This document shows, piece after piece, positions 1-10,332 of a stretch of DNA of 64,000 bases (position 1 is its first letter; each line of letters opens with the position of its first letter). A program made the translations under genes and the position numbers. The notes beneath the pieces were generated by a model. The model did not search any database, was not told where the DNA came from, and saw only the letters and a list, made by a program, of their open reading frames with translations. The DNA is from Manihot esculenta (taxonomy: Eukaryota; Streptophyta; Magnoliopsida; Malpighiales; Euphorbiaceae): contig NC_035170.2 of the NCBI RefSeq assembly GCF_001659605.2, positions 12,070,502-12,134,501 of the forward strand. Reading direction: 5' to 3'.

Positions 1-2
1 AC

Positions 3-2594
3 CCTTTGCCAAGGATCGACGATCTATTCGACCAGCTAGCAGGAGCGGGTTGTTTCTCCAAAATAGATCTGAGGTCCGGGTATCATCAGTTGAGGATCAG
101 GGAAGAGGACGTGCCAAAGACAGCTTTCAGGACCAGATATGGGCATTTTGAGTTCCTTGTGATGCCGTTCGGGTTAACCAACGCCCCTGCAGCATTCATG
201 GATCTCATGAACAGAGTGTTTAGCCAGTACCTGGATCACTTCGTTATTGTCTTCATAGATGATATCTTGGTGTATTCCAGGAATGCAGAGGAGCATGCCC
301 ATCATCTGAGATTGGTTCTACAGACCTTGAGGGAACATGGCTTATATGCCAAGTTCTCCAAGTGTGAGTTCTGGCTGAGGAGCATTTCATTCTTGGGGCA
401 TGTAGTGTCAGAAAATGAAATAGAGGTAGACCCCAAGAAGGTAGAAGCTGTGGCTAACTGGCGTAGACCCACTTCAGTGACAGAGATTAGAAGTTTCTTG
501 GGTTTAGCAGGTTACTATAGGAGGTTCCTTCAGGACTTCTCAAAAATAGCAGCTCCTCTGACCAGACTAACCAGGAAGAATCAGAAGTTTATGTGGACCG
601 ACCAGTGCGCAGAGAGTTTTGAAGAGCTTAAGAAGAGGTTGACTTCAGCACCAGTGTTAGCTCTGCCAGCTAGTGATGCAGACTTTACAGTCTTTTGTGA
701 TGCGTCCCGTGTGGGACTGGGTTGTGTACTGATGCAAAATGAGAGGGTGATTGCTTATGCTTCTAGGCAGCTAAAGAAGCATGAGTTAAATTACCCCACA
801 CATGACCTTGAGATGGCAGCAGTAATCTTTGCACTCAAGATGTGGAGGCACTACCTCTATGGGGTAAAATGCGAGATCTTCACAGATCATAAAAGCCTGC
901 AGTACATCCTGAGTCAAAGAGATTTGAACTTGAGACAGAGAAGATGGGTAGAGCTGCTGAGTGACTATGATTGCAAGATTCAGTATCATCCGGGTAAGGT
1001 GAATGTCGTGGCAGACGCCCTAAGCCGGAAGTCACTAGGCAGTCTATCCCACATCACGGCAGAGAGGAGACCAGTGGTGAAGGAGTTTTACAAGCTCATT
1101 GATGAAGGTCTACAGTTGGAGTTGTCTGGTACAGGTGCTTTGGTTGCTCAGATGAAAGTGACACCCGTGTTTCTGGAGCAGGTGGCTCAGAAACAGCATG
1201 AGGACCCAGAATTAGTGAAGATTGCCAGGACTGTTCAGTCAGGCAAGGACAATGAGTTCAGATTCGACAATAAGGGGATCCTCCGCTATGGGAGTCGATT
1301 GTGTGTACCAGATGACATAGGGCTAAAAGGAGACATTATGAGAGAGGCTCATAATGCAAGATACAGCATTCACCCCGGGGCCACCAAGATGTATCAAGAT
1401 CTGAAAAAGGTTTATTGGTGGCCAGCTATGAAGAGAGAAGTGGCACAGTTTGTGTCAGCCTGCGAAGTATGTCAGAGGGTGAAGCTGGAACATCAGAAGC
1501 CGGCTGGAATGCTTAACCCGCTACCTATTCCAGAGTGGAAATGGGAGAATATAGCTATGGACTTCGTAGTGGGGTTACCGGCGACGTCCAACAGATTGGA
1601 CTCCATATGGGTGATTGTGGACAGACTCACCAAATCTGCTCACTTTATCCCTGTCAGGAGTGGCTATTCTGTGGACAAGTTGGCGCAGGTGTATGTTGAT
1701 GAAATAGTCAGACTGCATGGGGTTCCTGTTTCTATAGTGTCAGATAGAGGACCCCAGTTCACCTCCAGGTTTTGGCGGAGTCTGCAGGATGCCATGGGTA
1801 CCAGGTTGGATTTCAGTACTGCCTTCCATCCACAGACAGACGGACAGTCAGAGAGGACCATCCAGACCATAGAAGATATGCTAAGAATGTGTGTGCTGGA
1901 CTTTGGCAGTTCTTGGAGGCAGCATCTACTCTTGGTGGAGTTTGCCTACAATAACAGTCATCATGCTAGCATCGGGATGGCTCCATATAAAGCTTTATAT
2001 GGAAGGAAGTGCAAGTCACCTGTTTATTGGGAAGAAGTTGGGGAAAAGGCCTTGGCAGGGCCTGAGCTAGTAGAGATCACCAGCAGGGTGGTACCTTTGA
2101 TCAGAGAAAGAATTAAGACTGCAGCAAGCAGACAGAAGAGTTATGCAGACATCCGCAGAAGACTAGTAGAGTTTCAGGAGGGGGATCTGGTATTGCTCAA
2201 GGTGTCTCCAATGAAAGGAGTGGTTCGATTCGGGAAGAAGGGTAAGCTGGCTCCGCGGTACATCAGACCCTTTGAAGTCTTGCAAAAGATTGGGAATGTA
2301 TCGTACAAGCTGGATTTACCTGCTTCAATGGAGAGAATCCATCCGGTTTTCCATGTTTCTATGTTGAGAAAGTTCGTGTCAGATCCAGGTAAGGTTCTTA
2401 GTGAACCTGATGTGGAGATCCAAGAGGATCTCACCTATGTTGAGCAGCCGGTACGGATTCTGGACACTCAAATCAGGAAGCTGAGAAACAAGGAAATCCC
2501 GATGGTGAAGGTCCTTTGGAACCACCACAATCTGGAAGAATGCACTTGGGAGACACGGGAGTCTATGCTCCGGCAATATCCTCATCTCTTTTAA
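3..2594 (+). CDS. TE1 chromovirus polyprotein, 3' part (RT-RNaseH-integrase-chromodomain)
   Basis: An open frame enters from the left edge and runs 864 codons to TAA. It begins inside reverse transcriptase. Counting from the TTG codon at 6, the RT catalytic FIDD is at residues 83-86. RNase H acidic residues are D232, E269, D294 and D337. The integrase HHCC finger is H449, H456, C486, C489, and its DDE triad is D519, D580, E616, with 35 residues between the last two. The last ~60 residues (from [10 protein letters not shown]) resemble the chromodomain that chromoviruses carry behind integrase, which in the family binds histone marks and steers insertion. No break is visible in this part. Gag, protease and early RT lie outside the window, so whether the whole element is intact is unknown. 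The stop is followed after 84 bp by the purine tract and 3' LTR. Confidence 0.93.
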   Translation, partial: PLPRIDDLFDQLAGAGCFSKIDLRSGYHQLRIREEDVPKTAFRTRYGHFEFLVMPFGLTNAPAAFMDLMNRVFSQYLDHFVIVFIDDILVYSRNAEEHAHHLRLVLQTLREHGLYAKFSKCEFWLRSISFLGHVVSENEIEVDPKKVEAVANWRRPTSVTEIRSFLGLAGYYRRFLQDFSKIAAPLTRLTRKNQKFMWTDQCAESFEELKKRLTSAPVLALPASDADFTVFCDASRVGLGCVLMQNERVIAYASRQLKKHELNYPTHDLEMAAVIFALKMWRHYLYGVKCEIFTDHKSLQYILSQRDLNLRQRRWVELLSDYDCKIQYHPGKVNVVADALSRKSLGSLSHITAERRPVVKEFYKLIDEGLQLELSGTGALVAQMKVTPVFLEQVAQKQHEDPELVKIARTVQSGKDNEFRFDNKGILRYGSRLCVPDDIGLKGDIMREAHNARYSIHPGATKMYQDLKKVYWWPAMKREVAQFVSACEVCQRVKLEHQKPAGMLNPLPIPEWKWENIAMDFVVGLPATSNRLDSIWVIVDRLTKSAHFIPVRSGYSVDKLAQVYVDEIVRLHGVPVSIVSDRGPQFTSRFWRSLQDAMGTRLDFSTAFHPQTDGQSERTIQTIEDMLRMCVLDFGSSWRQHLLLVEFAYNNSHHASIGMAPYKALYGRKCKSPVYWEEVGEKALAGPELVEITSRVVPLIRERIKTAASRQKSYADIRRRLVEFQEGDLVLLKVSPMKGVVRFGKKGKLAPRYIRPFEVLQKIGNVSYKLDLPASMERIHPVFHVSMLRKFVSDPGKVLSEPDVEIQEDLTYVEQPVRILDTQIRKLRNKEIPMVKVLWNHHNLEECTWETRESMLRQYPHLF

Positions 2595-2654
2595 GGTTAG
2601 TATCTATGTGTTTTATGTGTATGTTGTGATGATTCTATGCATGTGCTAGTTGAG

Positions 2655-2676
2655 GAACATTCGGGGACGAATGTTC
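2655..2676 (+). other. Pre-PPT hairpin of TE1
   Basis: Perfect 9-bp inverted repeat GAACATTCG / CGAATGTTC around a 4-base loop GGGA, ending 2 bp before the polypurine tract. The same structure lies at this place in every element of the window whose 3' end is present. Its role is unknown; a structure for plus-strand priming or RNA 3' function is an inference. Confidence 0.7.
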
Positions 2677-2678
2677 TT

Positions 2679-2691
2679 AAGGGGGGGAGAA
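2679..2691 (+). other. Polypurine tract of TE1
   Basis: The run AAGGGGGGGAGAA sits directly against the TG that opens the LTR. This is the plus-strand DNA primer site of LTR retrotransposons. Confidence 0.9.
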
Positions 2692-3027
2692 TGTAATACC
2701 CGACTAGACTCCGGTATCGGAATTCCTACCGTCCGGTGGAATTTCGGGTGTCGGAGACCTCTAGAAGGGTAGAACCATGTTTTTATAAAATGTTTTAATG
2801 TGTTTTATGTTTTAAGCATGAAAGAAAATGAGTTTTTGCATGAAAATTTCTTTAGAGGAAAACTCAGGTTCGGCCGCCGAACATGCATGCGTTGCGGGTG
2901 TGCTTTAGGCCCCCGAAAGCATAAGTGAGGGGAGTCTAGGTTCGGCCGCCGAACCCCAAGTTCGGCCGCCGAACATGGCATGCATGCGGAGGCACATTCG
3001 GCCCCCGAACGTGGTCTGGCCAGCCAC

Positions 3028-3034
3028 TATAAAA
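3028..3034 (+). promoter_or_regulatory. TATA box of TE1 LTR
   Basis: TATAAAA directly downstream of the near-palindrome GTGGTCTGGCCAGCCAC. The same arrangement recurs in the LTRs of TE5, TE7 and TE8. Transcription (start of R) would begin some 25-35 bp downstream; inferred from spacing only. Confidence 0.75.
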
Positions 3035-4161
3035 GGGTCCCTTAGCCGAAAACGGGCGAGCTTTTTTCCCCAATTTCGGCCAAGGTGAGCTCTCCGCCGT
3101 CCCTCACCAATCTTTGATGTTCTTCCTCTAAATCTTTCAAGATTTTCATTTGTTTTAACCTTGTTTTGAAGATTTGAGCTTTTGAGCAAAGTTTTGGAGC
3201 TTGGAGGTTCAAGAACCCAATCTCTCCCAACTTCGAGTTTAGGTCGTCTCTCTCTCTATCTTCAAGAGGTAAGAGCCGATCTTAAGCTCATTGCATGTTT
3301 TAAGTAAGTTTTAAGTAGATCTATGGGATAGAATGCATGTTTAGGTTATGGTTATGTTTTTGGAGTTTATGGGTATAAATGTATGTTCATGAACAATGTG
3401 AGTTTCTTGATGTGTTGTAGATGGGGTTTATGTTGGTTTGAGGCCCCTAGGAACATGTATGCTTGTGTTTGTGTGTTGTAGAATAGGTTTGATGCATGTT
3501 TAATAAGTTTGGAGGCGAAATGTGCAAAGGGAGCCAAGTTTCTGCCCTTTGGCAGAAACCAAGTTCGGCAGCTGAAGGATTTTCGGCCGCCGAACGTGGC
3601 TGGAGAGGCAGCCTTTCGGCTGCCGAAGCTTGCCCCCGAAAGGAGACTTTCGTCTCTGTCTGGCAGTTTCGGCCGCCGAAAGTGCCGCCGAACATGCATG
3701 AATTTCGTCTCTGTCTGGGAGTTTCGGCCGCCGAAGGTGCCGTCGAACCTGCCTGACTTTCGGCTCTGGAGGGACTTTCGGCCGCCGAACCTGCCGCCGA
3801 AAGTGCCCTGTCCAGGCCTTCTTTGCATACTTTTCTATGGTTGTTTCATGATGTTTTAGGGGGGTTTTTGGGGAGTAGTTTAGAGATATGTTCAGGCATG
3901 TTTGGTCCCTCATTTGAGTCCACCTGTGTAGGTTCGGACCCGAGGAACCGAGGACCCCAGCAGTGAGTTCAGCTGCTTCGGTGTTGTCAGAGTCACCCAG
4001 AGGTGAGTGGAACTAAACTCAATCTTTTAAATTAAATGTTTTATCATGTTTCATGCATCATGATTATGCAATAGGATGATTGCATTAGTGCTCACGAATA
4101 TGCCGCATTGCATCGATTGTTGTTGATGTGGGTGAATGTTGGATGACCCAATTAGTCCATG

Positions 4162-4350
4162 ACAGGAAGACCAGGACCCCATTCTACGGCCTGGCACAGA
4201 GTAAGGAAAGACCAGGACCCCATTCTACGGCCTGGCACGGTTATGGGACTCGAAGACCAGGAGCCCAGAGGAGGCCCTGGGGAAATGGTAAGTAATGTAT
4301 GTTATGACAGGAAGACCAGGACCCCATGCTACGGCCTGGCACAGAGTTAG
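4162..4350 (+). repeat. Short tandem hairpin repeats in TE1 LTR
   Basis: Four spaced copies of a unit starting AAGACCAGGA and closing with GGCCTGGCAC; the third is divergent. The CCAGG and CCTGG arms can pair. Related units of different length and sequence occupy the same place in the TE4, TE5, TE7 and TE8 LTRs. Confidence 0.75.
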
Positions 4351-4974
4351 CTTGGACTAATTGGTGACAAGTTCACCCAACCCTTATGTGAATTGTCTGT
4401 GTTATGATGCATTTCATTAAAGCATAGTGTTATTATGTTTTATAGTTCTACTCACTGGGCTTTTAGCTCACCCCTCTCCCTTTATCCCCAGGCTTGCAGG
4501 TACAGTATAGTGCGGGAGTCCGGATAGAGTAAAGAAGTCATGCTTATGTAATAGCTAGCAATGGACATGATCAAATTGTAAAGTAATGTCATAATCAGTA
4601 TAGATATGTAATAAGAGGATGTGTATGGATGTTAGAGTGTGCTTGACCATAGATTGCTGTTATCCCTTGTTAATTACATGATCTTAGAGATTTTTATGAT
4701 GTTTATGTAGACCAACTCAACATATGTTATGTCACCCATTTGGGGGCACTGATGAGATCCCACTGAGGGATCAATGTTATGTAAATGTTTATGCACAGGT
4801 TGAGTTTGGTTGATGAGTATGGAAAGAAAAGTTTTAAATTTTTATGTATGTGGTTGATCATGTATGGGATTATGCAGGTTAACAGGTTATATGTCAGGCT
4901 TGCTACGGGTCCCGGCGGCCTTAAGCCGATCTGGATCCTAGCGCCGGTAGCGGTCCGATTTTCGGGTCGTTACA

Positions 4975-6912
4975 TCAAGCACATCTGTAACGGAAAACAC
5001 AACTAGTACATCTCTTTACTATTACATGTCCACTTTACACTATTACAATTCTCTTTTCTTTTTCTGCACTATGCTGAACCTTCCCTGTACACTGTACATT
5101 GAACCTGCAAAACTGGGGTTAAGGGAGTGGGATGAGCTCTATAGCCCAGTGAGTAGAACAGTAAAACATCTCAGTAAAATATGATCTCATGGAATGCACC
5201 ATATCACAGACAATCCACATCAAGAGTAAACCTGTCACCACATAGTCCTAGTAATTCTGTGCCAGGGCGTAGAATCGAGCACCTGGTCTTCCTGTCATAT
5301 ATGTATATGTGTATATAACACCTCTGTACTTACCATTGCCAGGGCGTAGTCAAAAGCTCCTGGTCTTTACTATAACTGCCAGGGCGTAGTTAAAGGCTCC
5401 TGGTCTTTACTATACCTGCCAGGGCGTAGTCAAAGGCTCCTGGACTTCCTGTCTGAGACTATTGGATCATTCAGCATTCACCCACATCAACAATAACTAT
5501 GCAATGCAACATATTCGTGGATAGTAATGCAATCAACCTAATGTATAATTATGATGCATGAGATATGCTAAAACATTCCATTGTGCAATTAAAAGAGTTA
5601 AGTTTAGTTCCACTCACCTCTGGCTATCTGGACTGACTGACTCTGCAGGCTCTGTAAACTCTGGAGCAGAACTCACTGCTGCTCTCTCTGGTTCCTCTGG
5701 TCTGTATAGGTACAGATAAACTCAAATGAGGGACCAAACTAACTTATGACCAACTCTATTAAACTCCCCCAAGAATCCCCTTAAACTCACTCTAACATCC
5801 ATGCAAAGCATGCAAAGGAAAGCTGGACAGGACACTTTCGGCGGCAGGTTCGGCGGCCGAAAGTCCTCTCCAGAGACGAAACTCAAGCACCTTCGGCGGC
5901 CGAACTTCTACTTTCGGCTGCCGAACCCTTTCGGGGGCAAGTTTCGGGGGCCAAAAGGCACTCCAGAGACGAAAGTCTCTAACCTTCGGCAGCACCTTCG
6001 GCGGCCGAACTTCCCTCCAGAGCCGAAAGTCCAAAAGCTCGGGGGCAAGCTTGGGCAGCCGAAGCCACCTCCTCACACCTCTTCAGGGGTTCGGCGGCCG
6101 AATGTACCTTCGGCGGCCGAACCTGAGTTCATCAGCAGGGCAGAAACTTGCCCTGCCTCTCGCCAAATGCACCAAACTCCTCTCCAACTGCACACCACAC
6201 TTCCTCCACTTGCATACACTCATGTATATGCTCAAAGGGGTCAAAAACTACCTAAAAACCCCAAATACACAACACAAACAACACAGAAACAAGCTTTATG
6301 CACAAAAACCTCCAAATCTCACAAATAACCCTAGTCATGCAACTCTCTCCATAAACCCCATAAAACCTTCAGAAAACATAAAAACAAGCTTAGGATATTC
6401 ACTTACCTTTTGAAATCAAGAAGATGAACGACCCTACCGTGGAGTTTTGGAGCAACTTGCCTTCAAACTCTCCAAACTTCAAAACTTTGAGTGTTTAGCT
6501 TAAAACCTTCAAAATCCATAAAAACTAATCAAATCTTTGCATGAGTTAATGAAAACAGGAAGAAATACTCACAAGGGACAGAGTTTCACCTCAAAAGACA
6601 AAAGAAACGGTGTTCTTACCGCTTCAACCGACTGAGGGCCATTTATAGGTGGCTGGCCAGACCACCTTCGGCGGCCACACGTGAAATCGAAAGCCATGCA
6701 TGTTCGGCGGCTGAACCTCAACTTCGGCGGCCGAACCTGGCTTTTCTGCCTTGGTTCATTTTACTCAAAAACTCATTTCTTTATGCGTAAAACTTGATAA
6801 ACATAGCAAAACATTATAGAAAAATATAAATCTAACCCTTCTAGAGACTTCCGACATCCCGGACTCCACCGGAAAGTAGAATTCTGATGCCGGACTCTAG
6901 CCGGGTATTACA
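4975..6912 (-). repeat. TE2 LTR, minus strand, 3' end cut off by TE1
   Basis: The reverse complement starts at 6912 with TGTAATACCCGGCTAGAGTC and shows LTR landmarks in order: palindromes, a TATA box (complement of TTTATAGG near 6640), a second palindrome cluster (about 5838-6125), and hairpin repeats (about 5255-5455). It is closest to the TE8 LTR at 59101. At 4975 it begins mid-LTR next to the outer end of TE1, so the rest should lie left of the window. Beyond 6912 there is no purine tract but TE3 LTR sequence, so 6912 is the outer 5' end of TE2 and GTAAA (6913-6917) the expected TSD. No coding sequence. Confidence 0.85.
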
Positions 6913-7833
6913 GTAAAGGTTTATTCTACTCACCTCTTGGCTAGTTCTGACAAAGACTGATGCAGCTAACTCACTGCTGGGGTCCTCGGTTCCTCGGGTC
7001 CGAACCTACACGGGTGGACTCAAATGAGGGACCAAACAACTAGAACATAACTCTAAAAATATCCCCCAAAAACCCCCTAAAACACCTCAAAAAAATCATG
7101 TAAAAACATGCAAAGGAAGGCTCAACAGGGCAGGTTCGGTGGCACCTTTGGCGGCCGAAAGTCCCTCCAGAGCCGAAACCCAGGCAGGTTCGGCGGCACC
7201 TTCGGCGGTCGAAAGTCCCAGACAGAGACGAAAGTCTCTTTTCGGGGGCAACTTCGGCAGTCGAAAGGCCTGCCTCCCAGGCAGGTTTGGCGGCCGAAAG
7301 TCATTCGGCTGCCGAACCTGGTTTCTGCCAAAGGGCAGAAACTTGGTTCCCTTTGCACAAAAACCTCTCCTTCTCATTCCAACATGCACATAACTCATTC
7401 AAATCATGCAAATATACATACATTGTCTCCTAGGGGCTTCAAACTATCTTAAACCCCAACTACAACACACAACAACAACACATTGCTCAAAAACACAACA
7501 TAAGCTAAACATGCATTCTACCTCATAGATCTTACATAAAACTTACTTAAAACATGCAATGAGCTTAAGATCGGCTCTTACCTCTTGAAGATCGAGAGAG
7601 AGACGACCTAAACTCGGAGATGGGAGAGATTTGAGTTCTTGAACCTCAAAGCTCCAAAACTTGCTCAAAACTTGGAAATCTTCAAAAGAAGATGAAAACT
7701 TGTGAAAATCGTGAGAGATTTGAAGGAAAAGCTCAAAGATTGGTGAGGAACGGCGGAGAGCTCACCTTGGCCGACAATGGGGAGAAAAACTCGCCCGTTT
7801 TCGGCTAAGGGACCCTTTTATAGTGGCTGGCCA
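6913..7833 (-). repeat. TE3 LTR, distal fragment (minus strand)
   Basis: Reverse complement of the middle of an LTR of the TE1/TE6 type, including the exon-like block (near 6980-7010), the second palindrome cluster (about 7135-7320) and the donor-like site near 7590. It ends at TGGCTGGCCA, where TE4 begins. The missing continuation starts at 46421 after TE4. Joining the two and dropping one GGCCA restores the promoter-proximal palindrome seen in related LTRs. Open frames rich in FGGR/RRP here are translations of the palindromes, not genes. Confidence 0.88.
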
Positions 7834-10111
7834 TGTAAGACCCGGCTAGAAGCCGACACCGGAATTCCTGTCGTTCGGTGGACTCCGGGGTGTTGGAATT
7901 CTATAGAAGGGTAGGAGTTATGGTTTCTTACGTATTGTGATATGTTTTCAGGTGTGTTTGACGTTAAACTGATTTGAGATTTGAAGAGAAACGTCTATGG
8001 GGACTTTTGCCACGTTCTGCCGCCGAAAGTGCCCAATGTTCGGCTTCCGAAGTTCAGGTTCGGCCCCCGAATGTTGCATGGTTTTGCATGCGATTCGACA
8101 GCCGAAGCTGAGTTACTCAGCCAGCTATTGTGCATTCCTTAGTCAGCATTTTGGACAGGTGTTAGCTCCAAATTGTTGCCAGAAGTTTGGCCACGTTCCT
8201 CATGACTCATCTGCAAGCTTTTAGTAGCTCAAGCAGAGGTTTGAAGGTTTTGACGGTTGTGAAGGTAAAAAGTTAAGTTTTTGAGTTTAGTGAGTTGGAA
8301 GAAGAGTTGATCCATTTTCTTTGTTCAGATCGTTCATCTTCTTGTTTACAGGAGGTAAGTGACGATATTGACTTTGGTTTAATGTTTTATAGAAGTTGTA
8401 GAGAGGGTTGTGTAGAGAGGATGCATGCTTAGGTTCAAAAGGGATGTTTTTGATGGTTTATGCATGACAGCATGATTGTGTCTTCTGTTTGATGTGTTTG
8501 TTGGGGTTTTAGGTAGTTTTGGACCCCTTTGTACATATACTTGAGTATATGTGTGTAGAGGAGTTGAAATATGCATGTTTTGAGAGGGTGAAGGGATGGA
8601 GGAGCATGTTTGCCATCGGGGCTGAGTTCTGGATGAACTCAGGTTCGGCAACCGAAGGTGCATTCGGTCGCCGAACCTCTTGCATGGTGGCTTTGGCTGC
8701 CACAGCTTGCCCCCGAGAGTTTTGACGTTCGGCTCTGTTTGGGGGATTCGGCCGCCGAAGGTTAGAGACTTTCGTCTCTGGAGTGCCTTGTGGCCTCCGA
8801 AACTTGCCCCCGAAAGGGTTCGGCAGCCGAAAGTGGAAATTCGGCCGCCGAAGGTGCTTGAGTTTCGTCTCTGGAGAGGACTTTCGGCCGCCGAACCTGC
8901 CGCCGAAAGTGTCCTGTCCAGCTTTTCTTTGCATGTTTTGCATGGATGTTAGAGTGAGTTTAAGGGGATTCGTGGGGAGTTTAATAGAGTGATTCATAAG
9001 CTAGTTTGGTCCCTCATCAGTCTATCTGTATAGGTACAGACCAGAGGAACCAGAGAGAGCAGCAGTGAGTTCTGCTCCCGAGTTTTCAGAGCCTGCAGAG
9101 TCAGTCCAGGTAGCCAGAGGTGAGCGGAACTAAACTAATGACTTTTAATTGAAACATAAACTGCTTTTAGCATATCTCATGCATCATGATTATGCCATAG
9201 GTTGATTGCATTAGTCTTCACGAATATGTTGCATTGCATCGTTATTTGGTGATGTGAGTGAATGCTGAATGATCCAATAGTCTCAGACAGGAAGTCCAGG
9301 AGCCTTTGACTACGCCCTGGCAGGTATAGAGAAGTCCAGGAGCCTTTGACTACGCCCTGGCAGGTATAGCCAAGTCCAGGAGCCTTTGACTACGCCCTGG
9401 CAATGGTAAGTACAAAGGTGTTATATACACATATACATATATGACAGGAAGACCAGGTGCTCGATTCTACGCCCTGGCACAGAGTTACTGGGACTATGTG
9501 GTGACAGGTTTACTCTTGATGTGGCTTGTCTGTGTTATGGTGCATTCCATGAGATCATATTTTACTGAGATATATTACTGTTCTACTTACTGGGCTATAG
9601 AACTCATCCCACTCCCTTAACCCCAGTTTTGCAGGTTCAGTATACAGTGTACAGGGACAGTCCAGCAGAGAACAGAAAGAGTAAAGAGCGTTGTAATAGC
9701 GTAGAGTGGACATGTAATATTAAAGAGATGTAATAGATGTGTATAAAGTTAGAAATGTGCTTGACTTAGTGATGTATGTTTTGTACATGATCTGGATATG
9801 TATATATGTTTTACTGTATGTGAAAAACCAGGCTTAACAGGTATGAGATAACCCACCTAGAGCAAGCTCTAGTCAGGGGTACAGAGTACAGAGTATAGAG
9901 TACTGAGTACAGAGTACAGAGTACAGAGATAGTGCATGCACAGGTTAAGCCTTGGTACAGAGAAAAGAGTTTTTATTTTCACAGAAAAATGTATGATCAT
10001 GTATGAGTTTTACAGGTACACAGAGAGTATAGCAGGCTTGCTACGGGTTCTGGCGGCCTTAAGCCAACCTGAATCCTAGCGCCGGTGACAGTCTATTTTG
10101 GGGTCGTTACA
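7834..10111 (+). repeat. TE4 5' LTR (2,278 bp)
   Basis: Begins TGTAAGACCCGGC and ends GGGGTCGTTACA, next to the PBS. It belongs to a subfamily distinct from TE5/TE7. Palindromes are fewer near the 5' end. Where the others have TATAAAAGG there is CTATTGTGCATTCC, so no TATA box is evident. A donor-like GTAAGT lies at 8355, the second palindrome cluster at about 8640-8910, an exon-like block at 9034-9119, three tandem hairpin repeats at about 9290-9410 and a TACAGAG array near 9886-9930. Compared with the 3' copy (34132-36075 plus 46065-46420) it lacks one 22-bp palindrome unit near 8025. Confidence 0.92.
9886..9930 (+). repeat. TACAGAG-type 7-bp array in TE4 LTR
   Basis: Six or so tandem copies of TACAGAG with TATAGAG and TACTGAG variants. 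Matching arrays occur in the TE4 3' LTR (about 46187-46232) and, shorter, in the TE8 LTR (about 61157-61182). Confidence 0.85.
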
Positions 10112-10114
10112 GAT

Positions 10115-10126
10115 TGGTATCAGAGC
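10115..10126 (+). promoter_or_regulatory. Primer binding site of TE4
   Basis: TGGTATCAGAGC, complementary to the 3' end of plant initiator tRNA-Met, 3 bp after the LTR. This is the site of minus-strand DNA priming. Confidence 0.92.
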
Positions 10127-10332
10127 CCTAGGTTCACATGATCAGACTTATAGAGACAGTGTCGGGCTCATAGAGGTTAGAAGTGGTCAAGCACAATAGG
10201 AAATCATGTCCACTAGGATAGGGTGTTGAGTCCTATCTGTTTCATGCTATGAGTTATGCATGTGCCTGATTGCTATGTGATGTTTATGTGCTAAAGTGCT
10301 ATATTATATGTGTTGTTTTCCAGAGAGTAAAG
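10127..10332 (+). other. TE4 leader with conserved block
   Basis: Untranslated stretch between PBS and gag. From about 10195 to 10240 it carries a block (GGTCAAGCACAATAGG ... CATGTCCACTAGGATAGG ... GTTGAGTCC) shared with TE5, TE6, TE7, TE9 and TE10. It ends in a splice-acceptor-like TTGTTTTCCAG 10 bp before the gag ATG. Confidence 0.7.

Larger units (their letters stand above)
2692..4974 (+). repeat. TE1 3' LTR (complete, 2,283 bp)
   Basis: Opens with TGTAATACCC right after the polypurine tract and closes with GGGTCGTTACA, so the ends form the short inverted repeat TGTAA/TTACA. It holds a cluster of 13-bp palindromes (about 2871-3010), a TATA box at 3028, a splice-donor-like AGAG|GTAAG at 3269, a second palindrome cluster (about 3565-3805), an exon-like block 3932-4002, and four hairpin repeats in 4162-4350. 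The flank after 4974 is interior sequence of another LTR (TE2), so TE1 is nested there. Its left TSD copy lies outside the window; the right one would be TCAAG (4975-4979). Confidence 0.92.

Noticed and set aside
786..989. Antisense frames of 60-130 codons opposite gag-pol (also near 1664, 2174, 10936, 15985, 18895, 23291, 27689, 29164, 43243)
   Set aside because: They recur opposite the same conserved pol segments in each copy and are by-products of sense codon use. No independent start context or domain was seen.
4785..5006. Small frame (73 codons) crossing the TE1 right end into TE2
   Set aside because: It spans the LTR terminus and the insertion boundary, with no resemblance to a protein.
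10115..10126. tRNA gene, from the match to the tRNA-Met 3' end
   Set aside because: Only about 12 nt match and there is no cloverleaf. It is the primer binding site.
10270..10332. Upstream ATG extending TE4 gag by 21 codons
   Set aside because: The extension is not conserved in TE5, TE6 or TE7, where the protein starts at MRGTR, and it spans an acceptor-like site in the leader.
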